Source: Clostridia bacterium (GTDB taxonomy: Bacteria; Bacillota; Clostridia; Oscillospirales; CAG-272). Taken from it: a stretch of DNA of 64,000 nucleotides. The notes beneath the pieces were generated by a model. The model was not told where the DNA came from. It did not search any database and was given only the letters and a program-made list of their open reading frames with translations. This document shows positions 43,438 to 53,232 of this stretch, one piece after another. The stretch is taken from assembly GCA_017483305.1 (NCBI GenBank), contig JAFULC010000020.1, positions 21,673 through 85,672 on the forward strand. The letters run 5' to 3'. Numbering within the stretch: the first letter of the stretch is position 1; every line of letters starts with the position of its first letter. The translations under genes and the position numbers were made by a program.

Positions 43438-44310
43438 ATGGCAAAATTAAGAACAAGAAATCATAAAGTCGTACTTGCCCGTTCAGCAGGCGGCGACGCC
43501 GGTATTACCTTCTTGCTTGTTATACTCGGCGCGTTTATGTTCCTGCCTATGGTCTACGCGATCAGCCAGTCCCTCAAGCCTCTTGACGAGCTTTGGATGT
43601 ATCCTCCCCGATTCCTTGTAAGAAAGATCACGTTAGAAAACTACACATCGCTCTTTATGCTGATGGGTACTAACTGGGTTCCTTTCTCCAGATACATATT
43701 CAACACGGTGCTCACCTCCGTCGGCGGTACCTTCGGACATCTGTTTATCGCTTCCTTGGCGGCTTACACGATGGCGAAGATCAAATTCCCCGGTGGTCAG
43801 CTCATGTTCAAGACGGTTCAGACCTCGCTTATGTTTAACTCCACGGTTACGGCGATCACGTCCTTTATCCTGCTTTCTGCATTCAAGATGCTCGATACCT
43901 ACTGGGCGATAATCATTCCCGCGTGGGGCTCGACTCTCGGTCTTTACCTTATGAAGCAGTTTATGGACACCAACGTTCCCGACACAGTTCTTGAGTCCGC
44001 GCGTCTCGACGGCGCAGGAGAGCTCAGAACCTATTGGGTAATCGCGATGCCCATGGTTAAGCCCGCGTGACTTACGCTTATAGTTTATTCGTTCCAGGCT
44101 CTCTGGCAGCAGGGTGCTTCGACCTATATTCACTCCGAGGAGCTCAAATCCCTCAACTACGCTATCGGTCAGATCACTGCAGGCGGTATCAGACGTGCGG
44201 GAGCTGCGGCTGCGGCTCAGGTCGTTATGATGCTCGTGCCGGTACTCGTATTCGTATTCTCGCAGTCCAATATCGTTGAAACGATGGGATCCAGCGGAAT
44301 GAAAGACTAA
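43438..44310 (+). pseudogene. sugar ABC permease, MalG/UgpE type, with in-frame TGA (pair 1)
   Basis: The frame runs 290 codons to TAA at 44308-44310 but is broken by TGA at 44068-44070 (codon 211). The stop lies directly after the EAA motif (E-S-A-R-L-D-G-A-G-E-L), in P-M-V-K-P-A-stop-L-T-L-I-V-Y-S-F, where family members often have W (TGG to TGA is one change). The remaining two helices are intact after it. Truncation would probably inactivate the permease. TGA ends other genes here. Possible causes: recent mutation, strain variant, sequencing error, or read-through (the context is TGA-C). Confidence 0.85.
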
Positions 44311-44327
44311 AACAGGAGGTTATAACA

Positions 44328-46481
44328 ATGAAAAATACAGCAAGAATATTTTGCGCGATATTTGCTATCGTTATGATCGTCTCCTGCTTTGCGATCGGTA
44401 CCTCGGCAAGCTCCGCATACCAGACCTACACGTATTCGATCGAAGGCTACGCTCTCTATTCCCCCGACGCTTACGTTGCCAGCACCGTTATCAACTCTGA
44501 CTATATGGGTCTTGACGTTGCTATTGCAAACCCCAACGATCTGTTTGCAGATTCGAAGTGTAATATCTACATTGCCGACACCGACAACAACAGAATAGTT
44601 TGTCTTGACCGTTATTATAAGGTAAGATTTACGATCAATTCCTTCGTTAACGGACAGGGTGTCAGTGATTCGCTTCTCGCTCCTCAGGGACTTTACGTTA
44701 CCGAGGACAGAATCTGGGTATGTGACACGGGTAAGAGCAGAATCGTAGTATTCGACCTTGAAGGTAACTTCGAGCGCATTCTCTACGCTCCCAGCTCGGC
44801 ACTCTTTACCGATTCCTCTCTTGCATTTACTCCCGTAGCTATTGCGGTCGACCAGTACAACAGACTCTTCGTTGTGTCTTCCTCTACTACCGACGGTATC
44901 ATAGTTATGACCGAGGACGGCGAGTTTACCGGATATATCGGTGCTCAGGCGGTTTCTCTGGGCATCTGGGAGATCATCTGGAGAAGATTCAGGACCGAGG
45001 AGCAGGAATCCATTGCGATTGAATACGTTTCGGTCATTTACGAAAATATTACCATTGATAAAGACGGATTTATCTACATAGTTACACCTTACATCGATGA
45101 AAACCAGGTTGCAAATGCAATTCAGACAAAGGATAAGACCGGTGTTTACCTGCCGGTAAAGATGCTCAACTCGAAGGGTGACGAGATCATGAAGCGTAAC
45201 GGCTTCTGGCCTCCCGCGGGTGAAATTGCTTACAGCCAGCTTTCCAAGGACGACATTTACGGCGTTTCTAACCTTGTTGACGTTGCAGTCGGCGAGGAGG
45301 GAACCTGGTCCACGATCGATATGAAGAGACAGAGAGTTTACACCTACGACAGCAACGGTAATTTGTTGTTTGCCTTCGGTGAGACCACCAATATCACGGG
45401 TAACGTGCTCGGCGCACTTACTCAGGTAGAGGCTGTCACCTATCAGGGAGATAAGATGCTTCTTCTCGATAAGAGCACCGCTTCCTTTACCGTATATCGC
45501 AGAACCGAGTACGGTGATCTGCTTATTGAGGCTATCGCGGCTGAAAACGATCAGGATTTCGACCTCGCGATCAACAAATGGACCGAGGTTCTTAAGCAGA
45601 ACTCCAACTTTGACGCGGCTTACGTAGGTATCGGTCAGGCAATGTACCGTAACGGCGACTACGAGGGCTCTCTTGAGTACTTCGAGGCGGCTTACGATAC
45701 TGATAACTGGTCAAAATCCTTCGCTGAGATCAGAAAGGCGTGGATGTCCGATTACTTTATCGTGCTTATCCTCGCGATCGTTGCGATCATCGTTGTATTT
45801 ATTATCGTAAACAAGAAAATTCAGAAGGTCAACCGCGAAACTGCTACCGCAGGCGGAAAGAGAACCTTCGTGCAGGAATTGCTTTTCGGCTTCCATCTGA
45901 TCCTCCATCCCTTCGACGGCTTCTGGGATCTGAAGCACGAGCGCAGAGGCTCGGTGCGCGGAGCTCTCGTATACGTTGCGCTTACAATCCTCGCGTTCTA
46001 CTACCAGGCTATCGGTCAGGGATATATGCTCAATCCTACGGGTACTTATTCGGGCTTGTGGGTTCAGGCTATCGGCGTTCTTGTTCCGCTCCTCCTCTTC
46101 GTTCTCGCGAACTGGTGTCTTACCACTCTGTTCGAGGGTGAGGGAAGCTTCAAGGATATCTTCATAGCTTGCTCGTACAGCCTCCTTCCCGTTCCGTTAC
46201 TCCTTATCCCCGCTACTATATTGTCTAACGTAGTTACTACCTCCGAGCTCGGTATAGTTACTATGATCTCGACCATTTCGTTTATCTGGCTTGGTATCCT
46301 GATATTCTTCGGAACTCAGGTCACTCACGATTACACGATGGGCAAGAACATAATCACGATACTCGGAACCGCGGTTGGAATGGTATTTATTATGTTTATA
46401 GTATTGCTGTTCTCGACCCTTATCGGTAAGATGATAAGCCTTGTTACTAACATCGTAACCGAGTTGCAGTATAGAATGTAA
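44328..46481 (+). CDS. NHL-repeat / TPR / Yip1-domain membrane protein
   Basis: A protein of 717 residues: signal peptide (1-28); an extracytoplasmic beta-propeller of NHL-like repeats (about 55-385, e.g. I-A-D-T-D-N-N-R-I-V and V-C-D-T-G-K-S-R-I-V); a TPR-like pair (about 400-455); a membrane helix at about 474-495; then a Yip1-type domain with four to five helices (about 530-715). The join of a propeller to a Yip1 domain suggests a membrane-anchored sensor or assembly factor for the transporter. AGGAGG precedes the ATG. Function inferred from context only. Confidence 0.8.
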   Translation: MKNTARIFCAIFAIVMIVSCFAIGTSASSAYQTYTYSIEGYALYSPDAYVASTVINSDYMGLDVAIANPNDLFADSKCNIYIADTDNNRIVCLDRYYKVRFTINSFVNGQGVSDSLLAPQGLYVTEDRIWVCDTGKSRIVVFDLEGNFERILYAPSSALFTDSSLAFTPVAIAVDQYNRLFVVSSSTTDGIIVMTEDGEFTGYIGAQAVSLGIWEIIWRRFRTEEQESIAIEYVSVIYENITIDKDGFIYIVTPYIDENQVANAIQTKDKTGVYLPVKMLNSKGDEIMKRNGFWPPAGEIAYSQLSKDDIYGVSNLVDVAVGEEGTWSTIDMKRQRVYTYDSNGNLLFAFGETTNITGNVLGALTQVEAVTYQGDKMLLLDKSTASFTVYRRTEYGDLLIEAIAAENDQDFDLAINKWTEVLKQNSNFDAAYVGIGQAMYRNGDYEGSLEYFEAAYDTDNWSKSFAEIRKAWMSDYFIVLILAIVAIIVVFIIVNKKIQKVNRETATAGGKRTFVQELLFGFHLILHPFDGFWDLKHERRGSVRGALVYVALTILAFYYQAIGQGYMLNPTGTYSGLWVQAIGVLVPLLLFVLANWCLTTLFEGEGSFKDIFIACSYSLLPVPLLLIPATILSNVVTTSELGIVTMISTISFIWLGILIFFGTQVTHDYTMGKNIITILGTAVGMVFIMFIVLLFSTLIGKMISLVTNIVTELQYRM

Positions 46482-46502
46482 TCAAGACAGGAGAGTGATA
46501 AT

Positions 46503-49500
46503 ATGAAAAAATTTACTAAATTAATATCGATGCTCCTGGCTGTGTTCATGCTGATCAGTGCAATCTCGGTTATGTTTACCGTTCAGATCTTCGCGGATGA
46601 CTCCGATCAGACGACCGGATCGAACGGTTCGAGCGATACTACCGAAACCGGCTCTGCTGAAGAATCCACCACGGGCACGTCACAGGACGGTGACACCGTT
46701 ATCGTGACCGATACTACCGACTACGTCAACAAGATATACCCCACTCCCGAGGCAAAGCTCGAAGCTATGAGACTTGCTATCGAGAAGGACGGATATCAGC
46801 TCTACGTTGACGACGTTTCGGGTGAGGTTGCATTTGTCAACACCGTAACGGGTGACAAAATATTTACAAATCCCTACGACGTCGGCGCTTCGACGGGTAG
46901 TGATTCCACTAAATACGAGATCCTTTCTCAGATCATAGTTGAATTTACCGATACCACAGGTCAGACCAAGATATTCACCAGCTACGAGCAGGCAGTGCTC
47001 CGTGAGCAGATCGCGGTCGAGTACATCAAGAACGGTATCCGTGTTGAGTATACTATCGGTCGTGAGCAGGCTAAGACCCTCGTTCCCCGACTCATTTCCT
47101 ACGATAGATTTATGGATATGATCTGGACCCCTCTTTACGAGGAGTTCGGAGATGAGCTCTACAACAACAATACTATCAGAGCCGACGTTGCAAAGGTTCA
47201 GAAGTTCCTTACCTACTACATCCTTTATGCGAAGGAATCGCTCAAGGAAAAGTACGGAATGTCGAGTGAGGAGTATAAGAAGCTCAGCGATGCTCTCGGC
47301 GGTATTTACGATGATCTGTACAGTACCTCCGCGAACACATATACTTCTATAAAGGAAGACTACAAGATCATCGATTCGATGGAATTCCTCGTGTTCAAGC
47401 CTAACGCGAGTGAAGCCGAGATCGCGACTTGTGAGGAAATAATCCTTATGTACTGTCCCGAGTATACCTACGAGGAGCTCGAGTATGACCACTCGATCAC
47501 CGACTACGTATCTCAGGATGAAAATCCCCCCGTATTCAGAATGGCGCTTGAGTACACCATTGAGGAGGACGGTCTTTCGGTAAGACTTCCCGCAAACGGT
47601 GTCAGATTCAACGAGTCTCTTTACACTCTTGAGTCGATCAAGATCCTGCCTTATATGGGTGCAGGCAACAACGCTTACTCCGGCTACAACTTCTATCCCG
47701 ACGGATCGGGCGCACTCTTTGAGTACGACGATATGGATTACAGTGTAACTCAGACCGTTACCGGTAAGGTCTACGGCTCTGACTACGCTTATCACAAGAT
47801 AAGCGGTGCTTATCAGGAGACCATCTCCTATCCTACCTTCGGTATAGTTGAGAAGACCAAGTATCACTACTATTCCGTTACCGATCCCGATACCGGTGAC
47901 GTTACCGCGGAGGCTACTCTCTCGGGAATGATCGTTGATGCGATCCTTGCTCACGAAAAGGGTGAGACCACAGTCTCCACCAAGGGTAAGGAAATGGCTA
48001 TCGCGAGTGAATTCTCCGGTGTCGTTCACTATCCCGACGCGGTTGAAAAGATCTACGAGAAAAAGCACGGCTTCGTTGCTATAATCGAAGAGGGTGACGC
48101 TCTCGCTTCGCTTACAACCTACCATGCAGGTCCTCTGAGTGCTTACAACACCATTATGATGTCCGTAACGCCCAGACCTAAGGACTCTTACAACCTTCAG
48201 GACTCTATCTCGGTCGGATCCGACTCCGAATGGACGGTCGTCAGTGACAGAAAGTATACCGGATCCTACACGATCAAGTATATGCTTCTTTCCGACACTG
48301 AGTCGCTTGACAAGAACACCGCAGAGGGCACTTACGATGCTTCCTGGTTCGGTATGGCAGTCGCTTACCGTGATTACCTCACCGAGCTTGGCGTTATCTC
48401 CAAGCTTACCGGTGACGAGATCCTCAACAGCATCCCGCTCTACATTGAGACCTTTGGTGCGGTTGAGACCACTGAAAAGATCCTCTCTATCCCCGTTGAA
48501 GTAATGACTGCTCTTACCTCCTTCGATGACATCGAGGCGATGTACGAGGAGCTTGCAGATCAGGGAATCAAGAACGTCAATTTCAAGCTTACAGGTTACA
48601 CCAAGGGCGGTATGTTCTATATCGTTCCCACCAAAGTTAAGTTTGAAAAGGCAGTTGGCGGCAAGAAGGGCTTCCAGGAGCTTCTCGACTACGCTAACGA
48701 CGTGAACAAGGAAGAAAACAGCAATATGGGAATTTATCCCGATTTTGATATTGCTTATGAGATCTACGACGACATCTTCAACGCTTACTCCAGATTCGAT
48801 CACGCTGCCAAGACCATCGACGACAGATATGCTTCGAGAAGAGAATACAGCGCGACGATGCAGAAGTACGTTAACAACTATGATCTCGTTATTTCTCCCG
48901 CATACTTCTACGTTATCTACGAAAAGATAACCAAGAATTACGCAAACAAGTACAACAATGTTCAGGGTATTTCGGTATCTACTCTCGGCTCTGCGCTCAA
49001 CTCCGACTTCGACGAGGATGAGCCCTACAACCGTGAGGACTCCAAGACCTTTACCACCGAGGCATTCGCTTACCTTGAAAAGACCTACGGTAAGGTAATG
49101 ACCGAAAAGGCCAACGCTTACGTATGGCAGTACGTCGATCACATGCTCGGCATGGCGCTCGACTCCTCCAACTACAGCTTCGCTACCTATTCGGTTCCTT
49201 TCCTCGGCGTAGTGCTTCACGGCTCCGTGAGCTTCACCGGTGAGGCGTTGAATATGGAGGGCGACATTCAGTACGCTATTCTTAAGGCGATCGAAAACGG
49301 CGCTTCGCCTTACTTCATCCTTTCTTACCGTAACACCCACATACTCAAGGAGGAATCCTCGCTGAGTAAGTACTATTCGGTAAGATACGACATTTGGAAG
49401 GACGACATCGTTGACGTTTACAACACTCTCAACGGAGTGCTTGCAGACGTTCAGAACAAGTACATCACAAATCACGAATTCCTTACCGGTGTTCGTGTTC

Positions 49501-52226
49501 CCGACGCTGACGAGCTTGAGGCAGACCTTCTTGCAGAGTATCTTGAGGCTCTTATGACTCAGGAGAACATCGTTTCTATTCTTCAGAAGGAAGCAACTCT
49601 CATAGCGAGTGAGGCGCGTGAGGCGGGAAGAGAAGCAGAGGCGTATGCTGCTGAGGCTATCGTTTCGGCTCTCGCTAACTACACAAGCGCACAGAAACTC
49701 ATCGATGCTGCTATCAGCCGTGAAATTAAGGACAGCTATTTTGATGATATCAGAAAGGCTTACGTTGAATATTACAAGGCTGTTGAGGCGCACGGCTCCA
49801 AGAGCGACGAGGCGGCTTATACCCGTTACGTAGTTGAGGCGATCGTTAACTTCAACCTCTCTTATGCCGAGGTTATGGCTATCTACACAGACATTCAGTC
49901 TGTTATCGCAGGTTATGGCGCAGCTCTCGAGAACAGTGCCTTCAAGGCAGAGTTTGAGGAGAACTACGAGGATTATCTTGCAGAGTCGGTTGCACTTGTG
50001 CTCGGACAGTATATGACCGAGAGCGAGGCGAATGCCATCGCGGCAGGCCTTGCACAGCACATCTGTGACGGTCACACCGGAGAGGACAAGAGCACTCTTG
50101 CTTCCACTCTTGCCGCTTACTTTGAGGGCAACCTTGACGTAGCAGCGCTTAACAAGATCTGCGTAGTCGTTCTCAGCGATAAACAGATCAAGGGAGTTCT
50201 TGAGGAGGTTCTCGGCGACGCGTATGACACGACTGTTACCGACGAGACCACATCCGAGGAGCTCAAGGCACTTTTCCTTGCAAATGTTACGACCAAGGAT
50301 CAGCTCGGATCGGCTATTAGCCTTTGCGCTAACGCCGTCGCGGCAGATCTGTACAGTGACATTGCAGAAAACGTGTTCACAAGCTTTGGTAGAGTTCTTA
50401 TCTCGGGCACACATTCCGCTCTGAATTCGGCTCTCGGAAGCTACAACAGCCAGTACTCCAAGTATGTAAAGGCTCTTGCAACCTACAACGATGCCAAGGA
50501 GGCTTACGATGCGGCTCTCGCTGCAGATGGAGCAGAGGCTGAGTCTACTCAGAACGCAAAGAAGGCTCTTGACAAGGCTGAGAGCAGTCTCAAGACTGCC
50601 GAGGCAAACATTAAGGAGATCAAGGGTGACGTTGAGAGAGCGCTTGAGAAGATCGAGCTCGCTACTACCTACTTTGAGGACAGCGCGGCGGCTTATCTCG
50701 CAACCGAGTCTGCGGCAGATGCTCTTGCTCAGGTCGCAAAGGCAGGCTTCACCGTTGACTTCGCAGACTATATGGACGTTTACGAGGACTTCAAGGCTGC
50801 TTACGAGTATTATTACACCTACAGAAATCTTGCTAAGGCAAATCACGCAAGCACAACCTACAAGGACGCGAACGACGAATACGCTCTCGCGGCTAAGGGC
50901 TGGTTCGCAACCATCGGCACCTGGTACTCCGATTACGCTGAAAAGGCGATGACCAAGGACGAGCTTGACGCTGAGATCAACGATATCAAGGATGCAAACA
51001 CCAAGGGTCAGTTCGATAACTACATCGATGCTCTTGCTAAGAGGACTGCAGCCGAGGAGCGCGGCTACGACGATGAAAATTCCGAGTGGCACAAGGATTA
51101 TGAGACTGTTTCCAACCAGGTAACGACTACGAGAAACAACGCAGTCAAGGAGCTTGCAAAGATTCAGGGCTCGGCTATAAGCACTCTTAAGAAGATATTC
51201 GAGACCGCAGAGGAGCACTTCGAGAAGGCTATGGATGCTATCGACGTGCTTGCAGAGCTTGAAAAGGTTACCGTTGAGTATGCTGCAGGCGAGGAAAACA
51301 ATCCTAACGCTATCACCAACTACGACGACATCGACTCTATCATCGTCCGTCAGGCGATCGACAGAGCATGCGCAGTTTACAACTACCTCTACGTCAACTC
51401 CTATGAGAAGATCGAGGAGGGAAGACTCAGCGCGTACGAGGTCAACGGTCATAAGCTCTATCAGGGCAGAACCGCAGGCGGTGAAAGATACTACTACTAC
51501 GGTACTCTTGAGACCGGCTACTCCTACTACACCGTTACCGTTGACGAGGCGACTGGCGAGTACGAGTGCTCGATCTTCCACTTCGGTCAGCTTGGAAACG
51601 GTACTTACACCGAGAACGGTCAGTCCTACGATGTTCGTTCCTACTCCGAGGGCGGTAAGAAGATCTTCTACATAATCAAGACCGACGATAACGGACACGA
51701 GTACTATCAGTATCTAGTTGAAAACAGCTATTACGGCACTTACGAGTATGCCAAGGCAACCGTTTACAACGGAGAAGAGGTTGCAACCCTTGAGGACGGA
51801 ACCGTGATCTACGTTGACGGTGACGTTTACTACTCCGTAAATGACGACGGAACTTACACTCGCTATCAGTACACGATGGCTATCGGAAACGGCTACAAGG
51901 ATGCACTTGCCGACATTGAGGCTGCGTTTGAGACCGCTTTCGGAGTGATCGATGCTTCGGGTAAGGATTCGAGCTTCAAGACCAGCGTTGAGAACAGAAT
52001 CAACCGTGACGAAGATACTGATGACGACGGAGACGATGATAAGGATGACGTGAATACCGAGTCCAAGTACACCACTGAGAACGTCGTTGCAGTTACCTAC
52101 GGTAACGACGACGGTACGGCATACAAGACCATTATTCTCAATTACAACGATTACTACGTAAGCGTAGTTTACAACGGTGTTGAATACACCATTCCCGCTT
52201 ATGAGTTCGTTGTGATCACAGACTAA
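46503..52226 (+). CDS. DUF5696-type giant secreted protein with helical insertion
   Basis: A protein of 1907 residues. Signal peptide 1-34, Ser/Thr/Gly linker to about 65, then a DUF5696-like region (about 75-1000; starts with Y-Q-L-Y-V-D-D-V-S-G-E-V-A-F-V-N). Residues about 1010-1590 are alanine- and glutamate-rich and helical, probably coiled coil, unlike typical DUF5696 proteins. A Tyr-rich segment follows (about 1650-1800), then an Asp-rich stretch (about 1835-1855), and a C-terminal beta part ending I-P-A-Y-E-F-V-V-I-T-D. DUF5696 genes are often seen beside CUT1 transporters; the biochemical role is unknown. It may bind or trim a surface glycan. Confidence 0.8.
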   Translation: MKKFTKLISMLLAVFMLISAISVMFTVQIFADDSDQTTGSNGSSDTTETGSAEESTTGTSQDGDTVIVTDTTDYVNKIYPTPEAKLEAMRLAIEKDGYQLYVDDVSGEVAFVNTVTGDKIFTNPYDVGASTGSDSTKYEILSQIIVEFTDTTGQTKIFTSYEQAVLREQIAVEYIKNGIRVEYTIGREQAKTLVPRLISYDRFMDMIWTPLYEEFGDELYNNNTIRADVAKVQKFLTYYILYAKESLKEKYGMSSEEYKKLSDALGGIYDDLYSTSANTYTSIKEDYKIIDSMEFLVFKPNASEAEIATCEEIILMYCPEYTYEELEYDHSITDYVSQDENPPVFRMALEYTIEEDGLSVRLPANGVRFNESLYTLESIKILPYMGAGNNAYSGYNFYPDGSGALFEYDDMDYSVTQTVTGKVYGSDYAYHKISGAYQETISYPTFGIVEKTKYHYYSVTDPDTGDVTAEATLSGMIVDAILAHEKGETTVSTKGKEMAIASEFSGVVHYPDAVEKIYEKKHGFVAIIEEGDALASLTTYHAGPLSAYNTIMMSVTPRPKDSYNLQDSISVGSDSEWTVVSDRKYTGSYTIKYMLLSDTESLDKNTAEGTYDASWFGMAVAYRDYLTELGVISKLTGDEILNSIPLYIETFGAVETTEKILSIPVEVMTALTSFDDIEAMYEELADQGIKNVNFKLTGYTKGGMFYIVPTKVKFEKAVGGKKGFQELLDYANDVNKEENSNMGIYPDFDIAYEIYDDIFNAYSRFDHAAKTIDDRYASRREYSATMQKYVNNYDLVISPAYFYVIYEKITKNYANKYNNVQGISVSTLGSALNSDFDEDEPYNREDSKTFTTEAFAYLEKTYGKVMTEKANAYVWQYVDHMLGMALDSSNYSFATYSVPFLGVVLHGSVSFTGEALNMEGDIQYAILKAIENGASPYFILSYRNTHILKEESSLSKYYSVRYDIWKDDIVDVYNTLNGVLADVQNKYITNHEFLTGVRVPDADELEADLLAEYLEALMTQENIVSILQKEATLIASEAREAGREAEAYAAEAIVSALANYTSAQKLIDAAISREIKDSYFDDIRKAYVEYYKAVEAHGSKSDEAAYTRYVVEAIVNFNLSYAEVMAIYTDIQSVIAGYGAALENSAFKAEFEENYEDYLAESVALVLGQYMTESEANAIAAGLAQHICDGHTGEDKSTLASTLAAYFEGNLDVAALNKICVVVLSDKQIKGVLEEVLGDAYDTTVTDETTSEELKALFLANVTTKDQLGSAISLCANAVAADLYSDIAENVFTSFGRVLISGTHSALNSALGSYNSQYSKYVKALATYNDAKEAYDAALAADGAEAESTQNAKKALDKAESSLKTAEANIKEIKGDVERALEKIELATTYFEDSAAAYLATESAADALAQVAKAGFTVDFADYMDVYEDFKAAYEYYYTYRNLAKANHASTTYKDANDEYALAAKGWFATIGTWYSDYAEKAMTKDELDAEINDIKDANTKGQFDNYIDALAKRTAAEERGYDDENSEWHKDYETVSNQVTTTRNNAVKELAKIQGSAISTLKKIFETAEEHFEKAMDAIDVLAELEKVTVEYAAGEENNPNAITNYDDIDSIIVRQAIDRACAVYNYLYVNSYEKIEEGRLSAYEVNGHKLYQGRTAGGERYYYYGTLETGYSYYTVTVDEATGEYECSIFHFGQLGNGTYTENGQSYDVRSYSEGGKKIFYIIKTDDNGHEYYQYLVENSYYGTYEYAKATVYNGEEVATLEDGTVIYVDGDVYYSVNDDGTYTRYQYTMAIGNGYKDALADIEAAFETAFGVIDASGKDSSFKTSVENRINRDEDTDDDGDDDKDDVNTESKYTTENVVAVTYGNDDGTAYKTIILNYNDYYVSVVYNGVEYTIPAYEFVVITD

Positions 52227-52241
52227 GAAAGGAGGAAATTT

Positions 52242-53216
52242 ATGACTAACGAAATTAAGCTCGAAACAAAGGCAAAAGCCCCCAAGAAAAGAAAAATCGC
52301 TTCCTTGGATAAGAGAAAAGCTCGTGTGGGTTGGATATTCGTACTGCCCTTCATTATAGGTTTCCTCTTCGTATATCTTCCCATCCTTGCCGATTCGTTG
52401 TGGCTCTCGCTCAACGAGATGACGATCGTAAAGGGCGGTGGATACACTCTCGAATTCGTTGGATTCAGAAACTACAGTGATGCACTGTTCGGACTCTACG
52501 GAACGGAATATATTCAAACTCTGCTTTCCGGTATCGGAAGCTTGATATTTGAGGTGCCCGCGATCCTGCTCTTCTCGCTCTTCATGGCAATACTGCTGAA
52601 CCAGAAGATGATGGGACGCGCGGCGTTCCGTGCAATATTCTTCCTTCCCGTTGTTCTTGCAACAGGTATTATGGAGACTATCGAGTCGCAGAATATTCTC
52701 GGTGCATATATGGGCGAGACCTCAGGTATTGACGACGGCTCAGGCTCAAGCGCGGCGGACAGTATCGTTTCGGCGATGGATATCGAGGCCTTGTTCGCTT
52801 CGATGAAGGTCGGTACTAAGCTTGTAGGGTACGTTGTTGATATCATTAACAACATTTACGGCATCGTTAACCGCTCGGGCGTTCAGATGCTTATATTCCT
52901 TGCGGGTCTGCAGTCGATCTCGCCTGCGATCTACGAGGCTTGTAAGATAGACGGTGCGACGGGCTGGGAAACCTTCTGGAAGGTCACCTTCCCGATGATC
53001 TCCCCGATGATCCTTGTTAATGCGGTCTATACCATAATCGACTCGTTTACCACTGAGTCAAACATGGTTATGTCGTATATCGCGAAGATCTCCAACAAGG
53101 TTGGAGACGAGGTGAGCACGGCGATGTCGTGGATATACTTCCTGATCGTCGTACTGATACTTTTGATAGTTGCGGGCGTTATGTCGATGTTCGTCTTCTA
53201 TCAGAGAAAAGACTAA
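52242..53216 (+). CDS. sugar ABC transporter permease, MalF type (pair 2)
   Basis: A 324-residue CUT1 permease with six membrane helices. The EAA motif is E-A-C-K-I-D-G-A-T-G-W-E-T-F near residue 228. It has an unusual loop rich in G, S, D and A at about 155-180 (G-I-D-D-G-S-G-S-S-A-A-D) that is absent in the first MalF-like permease. AAAGGAGGA precedes the ATG. A second permease pair in the same locus suggests two transporters or an alternative complex. Confidence 0.92.
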   Translation: MTNEIKLETKAKAPKKRKIASLDKRKARVGWIFVLPFIIGFLFVYLPILADSLWLSLNEMTIVKGGGYTLEFVGFRNYSDALFGLYGTEYIQTLLSGIGSLIFEVPAILLFSLFMAILLNQKMMGRAAFRAIFFLPVVLATGIMETIESQNILGAYMGETSGIDDGSGSSAADSIVSAMDIEALFASMKVGTKLVGYVVDIINNIYGIVNRSGVQMLIFLAGLQSISPAIYEACKIDGATGWETFWKVTFPMISPMILVNAVYTIIDSFTTESNMVMSYIAKISNKVGDEVSTAMSWIYFLIVVLILLIVAGVMSMFVFYQRKD

Positions 53217-53232
53217 GAAGGGAGGAGCTACA

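Noticed and set aside
43438-44310. Genetic code with TGA as Trp, or selenocysteine
   Set aside because: TGA ends map, rpmJ and the binding-protein gene properly, and no SECIS-like structure is evident after the codon.
46680-51698. A very long open frame on the minus strand opposite the DUF5696 gene (and similar ones at 39131-42301, 20543-22324 and 910-1662)
   Set aside because: They mirror strongly biased codon usage of the plus-strand genes, have no ribosome binding sites or domains, and lie wholly inside well-supported genes.
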